Part shown: positions 15,923 to 23,396 of the stretch, one piece after another | Layout: every line of letters begins with the position of its first letter | How positions within the stretch are numbered: position 1 is the first letter of the stretch | Origin: CAYXZP01 sp964469485 | GTDB lineage: Bacteria > Desulfobacterota > Binatia > UBA1149 > CAYXZP01 | Direction: 5' to 3' | NCBI GenBank assembly: GCA_964469485.1 | Contig: CAYXZP010000021.1 | Location: 1-28,105, forward strand | Length of the DNA stretch: 28,105 nucleotides | The notes under the pieces: generated by a model | The model's database searches: none | Told to the model about the DNA's origin: nothing | Seen by the model: the letters and a program-made list of their open reading frames with translations, nothing else | Program-made: the position numbers and the translations under genes

Positions 15923-17107
15923 ATGAGGAGCATCGAAGACCTCAAGCTTGCGGACCGCCGCGTACTGGTGCGCGTCGACTTCAACGTCCCGATGGAGAAC
16001 GGGCGCGTGACCGACAACACGCGCATCGAGGAGTCGCTTGCCACCATACGGTATGCTCTCGACCGTGGGGCCCGGCTCATCCTGGCCTCGCACCTGGGCC
16101 GCCCCGGCGGCAAGGCCACGGCCGAGCTGTCCCTTGCGCCCGTGGCGGCGGAACTATCGCGCCTTCTCGGCACCGAGGTGGCCATGGCCGAGGACTGCGT
16201 CGGGTCCGAGACGCGGCGGGCCGTCAATGACCTGGCCGGCGGCGAGGCGCTCCTGCTCGAGAACCTTCGCTTTCACGCCGGCGAGGAGGCCGACGACACG
16301 GACTTTGCCGCGTCTCTGGCCGAGCTGGCCGACCTTTATATCAATGACGCCTTCGGGGCGGCCCATCGCCGGCACGCCTCCATGCACGCGCTTCCCTTGC
16401 TGTTCGAGGAAAAGGCGGCCGGCCTGCTCGTGCTCGAGGAGCTCGACCAGCTAGGCGCCCTGCTCGGCTCTCCCACCGCGCCTTTCATAGCCGTGATCGG
16501 GGGAGCAAAGGTGAGCGACAAGCTCGAACTGCTCGAAAGTCTGGCCGAACGGGCCACGAGCCTGCTGGTTGGCGGGGCCATGGCCTACACCTTTCTTGCC
16601 GCCAGGGGCCGGGCCGTCGGCGCCTCGCGTGTGGAAACCGCCAAACTGGAGGCGGCCGCGGCGCTTCTCGAGCGCGCGGCGGCCGCGGGAACGGCCATAG
16701 AGCTGCCCACCGACCACGTGGCCGCTCGTAGTTTCGATGCCGCGGCCGAGCCGGTCGAGGTTGACGGCACGGACATCCCCGAGGGTCTCATGGGCCTTGA
16801 CGTGGGCCCGGCCACGCGGACCCGTTATGCCGGCATCCTGGCCGGGGCCGGCTCCGTTCTTTGGAACGGCCCCATGGGCGTGTTCGAATGGGAAACCTTT
16901 CGGGCCGGCACCATGGCAGTGGCCACGGCCGTGGCCGATTCACGGGCCCGCTCGGTGGTCGGTGGCGGCGACTCGATAGCCGCGCTGGCGCTATCGGGAA
17001 GGAAGGACGACGTGACCCATGTTTCGACCGGTGGCGGCGCCTCGCTCGAGTTCCTGGCCGACCGTGAGCTGCCGGGGCTCAGCGCGATAGGGTACGAAGT
17101 AAGATGA
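15923..17107 (+). CDS. pgk: Phosphoglycerate kinase
   Basis: PGK transfers phosphate from 1,3-bisphosphoglycerate to ADP. From the ATG at 15923 the product is 394 residues, the usual size. It has the substrate-binding RVLVRVDFNVPMENGRVTD in the N-domain, LILASHLGRPGG, LLLENLRFHAGEE and YINDAFGAAHRRHAS. The C-domain nucleotide-binding blocks are FIAVIGGAKVSDK, LLVGGAMAYTFL, VLWNGPMGVFEWE and the C-terminal VVGGGDS with STGGGASLEFL. An upstream GTG at 15869 would overlap gap and adds non-family residues, so the ATG is preferred. It overlaps tpiA by ATGA. Confidence 0.97.
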   Translation: MRSIEDLKLADRRVLVRVDFNVPMENGRVTDNTRIEESLATIRYALDRGARLILASHLGRPGGKATAELSLAPVAAELSRLLGTEVAMAEDCVGSETRRAVNDLAGGEALLLENLRFHAGEEADDTDFAASLAELADLYINDAFGAAHRRHASMHALPLLFEEKAAGLLVLEELDQLGALLGSPTAPFIAVIGGAKVSDKLELLESLAERATSLLVGGAMAYTFLAARGRAVGASRVETAKLEAAAALLERAAAAGTAIELPTDHVAARSFDAAAEPVEVDGTDIPEGLMGLDVGPATRTRYAGILAGAGSVLWNGPMGVFEWETFRAGTMAVATAVADSRARSVVGGGDSIAALALSGRKDDVTHVSTGGGASLEFLADRELPGLSAIGYEVR

Positions 17108-17868
17108 GAAGGCCTCTTATAGCCGGCAACTGGAAGATGAACACCACGCGCGCCGAGGCAGGCGAGCTTGCCCGGGCCGTCGTCGATGGTGTGAGCGGTC
17201 TCGAAGGTCGCGATGTGATGATCGCCCCGCCCTTCACGGCGCTCGACGCCGCCCGTGCGGTCCTGGACGGCTCGACGGTAGCGCTCGGGGCACAGGACAT
17301 GTTCTGGGAGCAGTCCGGTGCGTTCACCGGCGAGATATCGGCCGCGATGCTCCGTGACCTCGGTTGCAGCTACGTCATCGTCGGACACTCGGAAAGGCGC
17401 GCGCACTTCGGCTCCACCGATTACACGGTGGCCAAGAAGGCGGTGGCGGCCCTGGCCGCCGGGCTGCGCCCGGTGGTGTGCGTGGGCGAGAGCCTCGAGC
17501 AGCGCGACGAGGGTGCGACACTCGAGGTTGTGTCACGCCAGGTCGCCGGCAGTCTCTACGGAATAACCGCCGAAGCTTTTGCCGAGGTGGTCATCGCCTA
17601 CGAACCGGTGTGGGCCATAGGCACCGGACGCACGGCCAGCCCCGACCAGGCCCAGGAAGTGCACGAGGCCATCCGAGGTGTGCTGCTCGAGGTGACCCGC
17701 AACAAGGATACGGCCGCGGCCATGCGCGTGATCTACGGCGGCAGCGTAAAGCCGGACAACGTCGACAGCCTCATGGCCTGCCCGGACATAGACGGGGCCC
17801 TGGTCGGCGGAGCCAGCTTGAAGGCCACCGACTTCCTGCGCATAGTGAACTTCGAGGAAACAGCCTAG
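17104..17868 (+). CDS. tpiA: Triosephosphate isomerase
   Basis: TIM interconverts dihydroxyacetone phosphate and glyceraldehyde-3-phosphate. The 254-residue product has AGNWKMN (Asn9 and Lys11), VIVGHSERR with the electrophilic His95, AYEPVWAIGTG with the catalytic base Glu167 and loop 6, and the phosphate-binding YGGSVKPDN and GALVGGASL near the end. Everything catalytic is present. The ATG at 17104 overlaps the pgk stop in ATGA, and its own TAG stop shares a base with the secG start. It uses the codon ATA several times although the gene is GC-rich and probably highly expressed. Confidence 0.98.
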   Translation: MRRPLIAGNWKMNTTRAEAGELARAVVDGVSGLEGRDVMIAPPFTALDAARAVLDGSTVALGAQDMFWEQSGAFTGEISAAMLRDLGCSYVIVGHSERRAHFGSTDYTVAKKAVAALAAGLRPVVCVGESLEQRDEGATLEVVSRQVAGSLYGITAEAFAEVVIAYEPVWAIGTGRTASPDQAQEVHEAIRGVLLEVTRNKDTAAAMRVIYGGSVKPDNVDSLMACPDIDGALVGGASLKATDFLRIVNFEETA

Positions 17869-18170
17869 TGAACGCGCTTCTAGTGGTACTAAACATCTTG
17901 GCCGGCCTCTTCTTGATCGGCGTCGTGCTTCTGCAATCGGGCAAAGGCGCCGATATGGGCGCGGTCTTCGGCGGGGCAAGCTCGACGGTGTTCGGACCGA
18001 GCGGGGCCGGCAACGTGCTCACAAAGCTCACGGTGGCAACGGCCGTCGTCTTCATGGCCTCTTCGTTGCTGCTCGCCGTGATCTCGGCCCGCGAGCGTTC
18101 GGTCTTCGATGACTTCACGGCCGAACCGGCCGCTGTGACCGAGCCGGCAGCCGGCACCGATGAGAACTGA
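17868..18170 (+). CDS. secG: Preprotein translocase subunit SecG
   Basis: SecG is a small inner-membrane subunit that stimulates SecYEG-dependent protein export. The 100-residue product has two membrane segments, LLVVLNILAGLFLIGVVLL (about 4-22) and LTVATAVVFMASSLLLAVI (about 52-70), joined by the family's conserved LLQSGKGADMGAVFGG loop and GPSGAGNVLTKLT. An acidic/Pro/Ala tail ends the protein. The GTG at 17868 shares one base with the tpiA TAG. tpiA-secG-tRNA-Leu is the classical linkage; the gene ends 7 bases before the tRNA, so they are likely co-transcribed. Confidence 0.94.
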   Translation: MNALLVVLNILAGLFLIGVVLLQSGKGADMGAVFGGASSTVFGPSGAGNVLTKLTVATAVVFMASSLLLAVISARERSVFDDFTAEPAAVTEPAAGTDEN

Positions 18171-18177
18171 CTCAAGT

Positions 18178-18265
<88 letters not shown>

Positions 18266-18274
18266 CTGAGCACG

Positions 18275-18346
18275 CGAGCTGGCGAGCGTGCGAAGAATAA
18301 GAACGAGCTGGCGAGCGTGCGAAGAATAAGAACGAGCTGGCGAGCG
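18275..18346 (+). repeat. 29-bp tandem repeat, about 2.5 copies
   Basis: Two perfect 29-base copies (18275-18303 and 18304-18332) and a 14-base partial third copy (18333-18346) abut without spacers. Each unit starts CGAGCTGGCGAGCG and ends AAGAATAAGAA; the AT-richer end stands out from the GC-rich surroundings. It begins 9 bases after the tRNA-Leu CCA and runs to within 12 bases of the next reading frame. The first copy also overlaps an inverted repeat (GCACGC at 18270 and GCGTGC at 18286) that could form a hairpin just after the tRNA. No function is known to me. Confidence 0.9.
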
Positions 18347-18357
18347 GACCGCGGGCC

Positions 18358-18651
18358 TTAAAGCGCCACCTCCCGCACCTCTACGGCCCCGAACATTATC
18401 GGAATTTTCTCGGCCACAGCCGTGGCCTCGTCCATGGCGTCGGCCTCTACGAGGAAGAAGCCGGTTACGGTCTCACCTGCCGGGGTGGCCGCATGGGCCA
18501 GCCCATCGCCGAGGACCTTGCGGGCGGCCTGGCCGGAGGCCAGTCCACCACAGGTCACCATCTGACCGGGCGAACCCTGTGACGGGGTCCGAGCCACGCA
18601 CAGGCGGCGTTGACCCCCGGAGCCGCCCGCCCGATATACGGGACGGGGCAT
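18358..18651 (-). pseudogene. 5'-truncated YCII/DGPF-domain remnant
   Basis: The C-terminal half reads GETVTGFFLVEADAMDEATAVAEKIP and ends FGAVEVREV (quoted in part), which matches the closing half of YCII-related DGPF-domain proteins (small dimeric proteins of about 100-130 residues). In those the pattern is a retained Gly-Phe strand, an acidic helix, a Pro-containing turn and a terminal VEVRP strand. The family's N-terminal MKYLLLIY strand and nearby Asp-His-rich region are missing; the first 25 residues are unrelated and Arg/Gly-rich and run into the start of the divergent exonuclease gene. It looks like a decayed fragment rather than a working gene, though an internal ATG at 18561 could start a short protein. 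Confidence 0.6.
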
Positions 18652-19153
18652 GGACACCGTCTACCTCGACACCGAAACCACCGGGCTCTCGCCCGACCGC
18701 GGCGACCGTGTGGTCGACATCGCTATCATCGACGACATGGGCCGCACGCTTGTCGACACCCTTGTCGACCCCGAACGCGCAATCCCCGCCGAGGCAAGCG
18801 GCATTCACGGCATAACCGACGCGATGGTCGCCGGCATGCCGACCCTGGAATCGCTGTTGCCCGAGACCGCCGACCTCATCGACGGCAAGCGCCTGGTGAT
18901 CTACAACGCCGAGTTCGATACGGGTTTCTTTCCTGGGCGGCTCGCAGAGGCCGGCACGATAGAGTGCGCGATGCTGCGCTTCGCCGAGGTCTACGGAGAG
19001 CCGAGCCAGTACGGCGACGGCTACCGCTGGCAGCGCCTTGCCAAAGCGGTCGACCACATAGGCTACTCCTGGGTAGGACGGGCCCACCGCGCACTTGCCG
19101 ACGCGCTGGCCTGCCGCGCCGTGTGGACCTGGCTCGAAGAGAACGGCCACTAG
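18650..19153 (+). CDS. DEDDh-family 3'-5' exonuclease (DnaQ-like)
   Basis: This small protein of 167 residues has the complete catalytic set of DEDDh nucleases: YLDTETTGL (Asp7, Glu9), the HGITDAMV exonuclease-family block, NAEFDTGF (Asp90) and HRALADALA (His146, Asp151). Such stand-alone domains degrade single-stranded DNA or RNA 3' to 5', or serve as proofreading subunits like DnaQ epsilon. The absence of a C-terminal polymerase-binding region argues against a replicative epsilon subunit, but the exact role cannot be read from the sequence. The ATG at 18650 lies at the edge of a truncated YCII remnant, and a truncated PIN-domain fragment follows. It is the only intact gene in this scarred stretch. 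Confidence 0.87.
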   Translation: MDTVYLDTETTGLSPDRGDRVVDIAIIDDMGRTLVDTLVDPERAIPAEASGIHGITDAMVAGMPTLESLLPETADLIDGKRLVIYNAEFDTGFFPGRLAEAGTIECAMLRFAEVYGEPSQYGDGYRWQRLAKAVDHIGYSWVGRAHRALADALACRAVWTWLEENGH

Positions 19154-19383
19154 TTCAGTACAGCTCTGTCATTGCTCTCCCCCCTCGCGCCACGGTGCTC
19201 CGCCCCGGGCGGGATTACTGGCCCATCTTCCGCGCTCTGCTGGCGCGCTCGCGCGCCACTGGCAACCTGGTCTTCGATGCACAGATCGTCGCGCTCTGCA
19301 TAGAAGCGGGCGTCCGGCGTCTATTGACCGAAGACCGCGACTTCACCCGATTCACGGATCTGACCATCGAGCACATGGTCTGA
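19154..19383 (+). pseudogene. 5'-truncated PIN-domain (VapC-like) remnant
   Basis: In the frame ending at the TGA at 19381-19383 the sequence reads RPGRDYWPIFRALLARS, then ATGNLVFDAQIVALCIEAG and RRLLTEDRDFTRF (short pieces quoted). This is the C-terminal half of a PIN ribonuclease domain: the third acidic residue in the FDAQIVAL helix and the fourth in TEDRDF are present. The first half, with the initial Asp and the Glu, is missing because the intact exonuclease gene occupies the upstream bases. No start codon with a ribosome site and no VapB-like antitoxin gene is seen. Probably a remnant of a toxin-antitoxin cassette. Confidence 0.7.
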
Positions 19384-19432
19384 CCGCCCACCCGCTCGTC
19401 TCCCGCGAGCCACTCTGATATTCGGGCCGGCC

Positions 19433-21169
19433 ATGAAGACGACCGGACCCGCCGCTGCGCTCACAGCTCTTGCGTTGTTCACCGCTCTGACGACCGCCGC
19501 CTGTGCGCCGGCGACCGAACCGCCCGCGCGCGAGCCCGTGGCCGCGGCCGAGAGCTTGGCGGCTCACTCGGCGGAGTTTCGCCGGCGCGTGGTCGAAGTG
19601 ACCGACGGTGTCCACGTGGCCATCGGCTACGGCCTTGCCAACTCCATCCTTATAGAGGGCCAGGGCGCCAACATCGTCGTCGACACCACCGAAAGCGTGG
19701 AAGCGGCCCGCCCCATAAAGGAAGACTTCGACAAGATAAGCGGCGCGCCGGTGGCGGCCATCGTCTACACCCACAACCACGCTGACCACATATTCGGCGC
19801 CGGCGTGTTCGCGGGCCGGGACAACCCGGAGGTCTTCGCGCACGCGACCACGCTGGAACGCATCGGCCACATCATGGGCGTGGTGCGCCCGACCATCTTC
19901 CGCCGTTCGATGCGGCAGTTCGGCAACTATTTGCCCGACGGCGCGATGCCCAACAACGGCATCGGCCCCAGGCTCATGACCGACCACAGGACCAACTCGG
20001 CCCTGCTGCCGCCCACCCGCACCTTCGACGGGGAGAGCATGACGGTGACGGTGGCCGGCGTGAAAATGGAGCTTGTGCACGCGCCCGGTGAGACCCCGGA
20101 CCAAATATTCGTGTGGTTGCCCGACAAGCGGGTCCTCATGCCGGGGGATAACTTCTACCGCTCCTTCCCCAACCTCTACGCCATTCGCGGCACCAGCTAC
20201 CGGAATGTCCGCGACTGGGTGGACAGTCTCGACAAGATGCGGCGTTTGCGCCCGGCCTACCTCGTTCCGAGCCACACCGGCCCACTCACGGGCGAGGACG
20301 AGATCTATAAAGCGCTCACCGACTACCGCGACGCCATACAGTTCGTCCACGACCAGACCGTGCTTGCCATGAACGACGCCCTCACGCTCGACGAGATCGT
20401 CGAAAGGGTTCGGTTGCCCGAACACCTGGCCGCCAGCCCCTACCTCCGTGAGTTCTACGGGCGGGTCGATTGGTCGGTACGCAGCATCTACGCGGGCTAT
20501 CTCGGCTGGTTCACCGGTAACGCCAGCGACCTGTCGCCGCTTTCAGACAAGCAACGGGCCGGCCACTTGCTCACACTTGCCGGTGGCGGCGACCGTGTGC
20601 TCGCTGCCGCCCAGGCGGCGCTCGACAACGGGGACACGCGCTGGGCGCTGGAGCTGGCCGATGCGCTCATCGCGGCGGGCAACCGCCAGGAAGAAGCGCG
20701 CCGGCTGCGTGTGGCCGGCCTTGAAAGGCTTGCCTCCGAAGAGATAAGCGCCAACGGCCGGGCCTACTACCTGACCCAAGCGCGCGAGACCGAAGGCTTC
20801 GAGATCCCCGCCTTCGACTCGAAGAACGCGCTCGACAGCTTGCTGGCCGCCCTGCCAACCGCCAACTACATGTACGCGATGACGGTGCGCCTCGATGCCG
20901 CCAAGAGCCTCGACGTGGACCGCAAGGTCGCCTTCCGCTTCCCTGATGCGAACGAAGAGTACACGCTACATGTCCGCCGCGGTGTCGCCGAACTCAGCCC
21001 CGAGGCCGCCAAGGATGCCGACATCACGGTGACGACCGACTCGATGGTCTGGAAGCGCATCCTGGCCGGCAAGCGCAACCTCGTGGCCGCCTACGCCGCC
21101 GGCGAGATGGAGATAGAGGGAAGCTCGATCGAGCTTGCCCGCTTCCTGCTCCTGTTCAGACCGGGCTAG
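19433..21169 (+). CDS. Exported alkylsulfatase-like metallo-beta-lactamase-fold hydrolase with SCP2-like C-terminus
   Basis: The 578-residue product has an N-terminal signal ending TTAACAPA, so Cys24 may be a lipid anchor, although the lipobox is not perfect. The MBL metal motif is THNHADH (113-119) followed by FGAG. GETPDQI (Glu220), DNFYRSFPNLYAIRG (Asp239) and SHTGP (His281) then line up with ligand positions of SdsA1-type alkylsulfatases. The alkyl-sulfatase dimerisation region follows (about 320-460, helical), and the last 120 residues resemble an SCP2 sterol-carrier domain (TVRLDAAKSLDVDRKVAF, ending ELARFLLLF). SdsA1-type enzymes cleave alkyl sulfate esters. Asp replaces the expected Glu at one ligand position, so the substrate is open. 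It converges on the SDR gene with shared stop bases. Confidence 0.82.
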   Translation: MKTTGPAAALTALALFTALTTAACAPATEPPAREPVAAAESLAAHSAEFRRRVVEVTDGVHVAIGYGLANSILIEGQGANIVVDTTESVEAARPIKEDFDKISGAPVAAIVYTHNHADHIFGAGVFAGRDNPEVFAHATTLERIGHIMGVVRPTIFRRSMRQFGNYLPDGAMPNNGIGPRLMTDHRTNSALLPPTRTFDGESMTVTVAGVKMELVHAPGETPDQIFVWLPDKRVLMPGDNFYRSFPNLYAIRGTSYRNVRDWVDSLDKMRRLRPAYLVPSHTGPLTGEDEIYKALTDYRDAIQFVHDQTVLAMNDALTLDEIVERVRLPEHLAASPYLREFYGRVDWSVRSIYAGYLGWFTGNASDLSPLSDKQRAGHLLTLAGGGDRVLAAAQAALDNGDTRWALELADALIAAGNRQEEARRLRVAGLERLASEEISANGRAYYLTQARETEGFEIPAFDSKNALDSLLAALPTANYMYAMTVRLDAAKSLDVDRKVAFRFPDANEEYTLHVRRGVAELSPEAAKDADITVTTDSMVWKRILAGKRNLVAAYAAGEMEIEGSSIELARFLLLFRPG

Positions 21170-22083
21170 GCGGCCGTCCGCTTCTTGATCGTCTCCATCA
21201 CCGCGGCGGTTTCCTCGGCGATGCTCGTGGGGACGATGAAGTTTTCGGTCGAGCGTATGTCACCGAGGTTGTCGCGGATGTCCTCGGGGGCCGGGACCGT
21301 GCCGGCCGGCGCATCCCAACCGCCGCCCAGGCCGATGAACACGCGCGCGTAGCGGCCGCCGCCCACATCGAAGATCTCGTGGGCGAAGTCGCAGTCCTCC
21401 GAGCAAAGGAAGGCCACCAGCGGCGTGACGAACTCCGGGTCGAGCGCTTCTGCGAGCGGACCGAGCAAGGCCTCGGTCATGCGCGTGCGCGCGATGGGCG
21501 CGATCACGTTCGACTTGATGTTGTACTTGTCGCCCTCGACCGAAAGGACGTTGGACAGGCCGACAAGCCCCGTTTTGGCCGCGCCGTAGTTGCTCTGACC
21601 GAAGTTGCCGAAGATGCCGGCCCCGGAGCTGGCGAACACGAAGCGGCCGTAGCCGTTCTCCTTCATCGCGCGGAAGGCGGGCTGGGAGACGAAGAAAGCG
21701 CCCTTCAAGTGCACGTCGAGGACGATCTCGAGGTCGGCGGGGGGCAGCTTGACGAAGCTCTTGTCGCGCAGGATGCCGGCGTTGTTGACCACGATGTCGA
21801 CCTTGCCGAAAGCATCGAGCGCGGTCTTGATGATGTTCTCGCCGCCCTCGGGCGTGGCCACCGAGTCGTAGTTGGCCACGGCCTTGCCGCCGGCGTCGAT
21901 GATCTCCTGGACGGCCTGGTCGGCCATTGACGAGCCCGAGCCCGTGCCGTCGGAGGCGCCGCCGAGGTCGTTGACGACAATGCTGGCGCCGCGGCTGGCC
22001 ATCATCATCGCGTATGTCTTGCCCAGGCCTCCGCCCGCGCCTGTTATTACGGCCACGCGGCCGTCGTACCGGATCTCGCTCAC
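21166..22083 (-). CDS. Short-chain dehydrogenase, HSD17B4-like (3R)-hydroxyacyl-CoA dehydrogenase type
   Basis: The 305-residue protein has the Rossmann TGAGGGLG (14-21), an NDLGG block, NNAGILRDKSF and the catalytic Ser and Tyr-xxx-Lys (SNYGAAKTG). It closely resembles the dehydrogenase domain of peroxisomal multifunctional enzyme type 2 (HSD17B4), including the NDLGG, GGKAVANYDSV and GIFGNFGQSNYGAAK blocks, so oxidation of (3R)-hydroxyacyl-CoA is likely. The GTG at 22083 is chosen because AGGAGG lies eight bases upstream; a GTG at 22092 would sit inside that ribosome site. It is the last gene of the pcm-ilvD operon and shares stop-codon bases with the convergent alkylsulfatase-like gene. 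Confidence 0.9.
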   Translation of the reverse strand: MSEIRYDGRVAVITGAGGGLGKTYAMMMASRGASIVVNDLGGASDGTGSGSSMADQAVQEIIDAGGKAVANYDSVATPEGGENIIKTALDAFGKVDIVVNNAGILRDKSFVKLPPADLEIVLDVHLKGAFFVSQPAFRAMKENGYGRFVFASSGAGIFGNFGQSNYGAAKTGLVGLSNVLSVEGDKYNIKSNVIAPIARTRMTEALLGPLAEALDPEFVTPLVAFLCSEDCDFAHEIFDVGGGRYARVFIGLGGGWDAPAGTVPAPEDIRDNLGDIRSTENFIVPTSIAEETAAVMETIKKRTAA

Positions 22084-22135
22084 TTGGGTCACCTCCTAAG
22101 AATCGGGAACGCGAAGCTATAACGCCTCAGCGGTT

Positions 22136-23026
22136 CTAGCGAACCTTGTCCTTCAGAAACTCGCCGATGCGGCCGATGGCCTCGCCGGCTTCGGGGAGCA
22201 GGCCGCCGAAGGCTTGGAAGACGTGGATCATGTCCTCCCAGGGCTCGAAGCTGACCTCGACGCCGGCCGCGCGGGCCAACTCGGCCAGGCGGGTGGAGTC
22301 GTCGTAGAGAACCTCGGCTGTGCCGACCTGTATGAGCATGGACGGCAGGCCGCTGAGGTCGGCGTACAAGGGCGAGACCGACGGGTCCCGGGTGCCGGCC
22401 TCGCCGGCATAGGCCTCGGCCATACGGGCGAGCACACGCATGTCTATCATCGGGTCGGCGCCGGCGCGTTCGCTTATCGAGGCACCGGTGGCCGCAAGGT
22501 CGGTCCACGGCGATATCAGCACGGCGGCGGCCGGCAGCGGGTCGCCGGCCTCGCGCAACGCGACCAGGGTGGCCGCCGTGAGCCCGCCGCCGGCCGAATC
22601 GCCGGCGATGGCTATGCGCTCGGCTGCGACAGAGTTGGCCAGCAACCAGCGGTAGGCCGCCACCGCATCATCGACGGCGGCCGGGTGCGGGTACTCGGGT
22701 GCCAGGCGGTAGTCCACTGCCAGGGCGCGCATCGAGGAGGCCTCGGAGATGGCGGCTATCATCGCACGGTGCGTATCGACGGAACCAATGCAGTAACCGC
22801 CGCCGTGAAGGTACAAAAGCACGCGGAACTCTTCGGCGCCGGACCCGCTTATCCACTCGGCCCTTACACCGCCGGCCAGCACGGACTCGGTGGCAAGTCC
22901 CTCGGGCAAAGGGATGACCCCCGTCATTTCGGCCATGCCCGCGCGCATCTCGTCGAAGCTCGCGTCCGCGAGCAAGGGTCGGGCCCTGAGCATCTCGACC
23001 ACGGTCTTTAGTTCTTCACTCGGCAT
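22136..23026 (-). CDS. Alpha/beta hydrolase fold-3 esterase, hormone-sensitive-lipase family
   Basis: The 296-residue product carries the HSL-family oxyanion motif YLHGGGYCIGS (HGGG at 74-77) and the nucleophile elbow GDSAGGG with Ser144. The acid Asp242 or Asp243 lies in GTAEVLYDDS and the catalytic His268 in DMIHVFQAF. Such esterases hydrolyse short- to medium-chain acyl esters; no signal peptide is seen, so it is probably cytosolic. The ATG at 23026 has GGAGG nine bases upstream and overlaps the ferredoxin gene by 11 bases. It is followed after 52 bases by the SDR gene. Specific substrate cannot be read from sequence. Confidence 0.92.
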   Translation of the reverse strand: MPSEELKTVVEMLRARPLLADASFDEMRAGMAEMTGVIPLPEGLATESVLAGGVRAEWISGSGAEEFRVLLYLHGGGYCIGSVDTHRAMIAAISEASSMRALAVDYRLAPEYPHPAAVDDAVAAYRWLLANSVAAERIAIAGDSAGGGLTAATLVALREAGDPLPAAAVLISPWTDLAATGASISERAGADPMIDMRVLARMAEAYAGEAGTRDPSVSPLYADLSGLPSMLIQVGTAEVLYDDSTRLAELARAAGVEVSFEPWEDMIHVFQAFGGLLPEAGEAIGRIGEFLKDKVR

Positions 23027-23396
23027 CGCCACTGTCCTCCAGCCTGTTGCTAGCAAAGATATGATCCTCGACCGGACGGCCGCCGATGAGATGTTCCTGG
23101 ATGACGCGTTCCAAGACCTCGGGGCTGCACGAGTGGTACCAGGTGCCCTCGGGGTAGACGACGGCGACCGGCCCCTTGTCGCAAATGCGCAGACAGTTGG
23201 CCTTGGTGCGGTAGACCTTGGCGCGCCGGCCGGTGAGGCCAAGCTCATCGAGGCGCGACTTGAGGAAGTTCCACGAGGCAAGCCCCTCTTCCTTCTCGCA
23301 GCACTGCGGGTCGGTCTGGTCGCAGCATAGGAATATGTGCCGCTCGATGGAGGGCACACCGAGGTTCTTGGCGACTATCCCGAGCTTTGCGCTCAT
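23016..23396 (-). CDS. Thioredoxin-like [2Fe-2S] ferredoxin
   Basis: The 126-residue protein begins near a HIFLCCDQTDPQCC block (Cys24/25 and Cys32/33) and has NCLRICDKGPVAVVYPEGTW (Cys68 and Cys72). This C-x(7-12)-C ... C-x3-C arrangement with a thioredoxin-like fold is the mark of shethna-type or NuoE-like [2Fe-2S] proteins. Pairs of adjacent cysteines make the exact ligands ambiguous. No signal peptide is seen. The ATG at 23396 overlaps the ilvD stop in ATGA, and the esterase overlaps its end by 11 bases. Tight coupling to ilvD suggests it supplies electrons to, or protects, an Fe-S enzyme; that is inference. Confidence 0.88.
   Translation of the reverse strand: MSAKLGIVAKNLGVPSIERHIFLCCDQTDPQCCEKEEGLASWNFLKSRLDELGLTGRRAKVYRTKANCLRICDKGPVAVVYPEGTWYHSCSPEVLERVIQEHLIGGRPVEDHIFASNRLEDSGDAE

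Noticed and set aside
14683..16227. Long minus-strand open frame over gap
   Set aside because: Antisense shadow of gap in GC-rich DNA; no domain pattern and gap has all catalytic motifs.
18275..18346. CRISPR-like array of 29-bp repeats
   Set aside because: The copies abut without spacers and there are no cas genes; it is a plain tandem repeat.
18610..19150. Out-of-frame extension of the PIN fragment through the exonuclease gene
   Set aside because: The upstream part is Arg/His-rich and is not PIN-like; only the portion after 19153 resembles a PIN domain.
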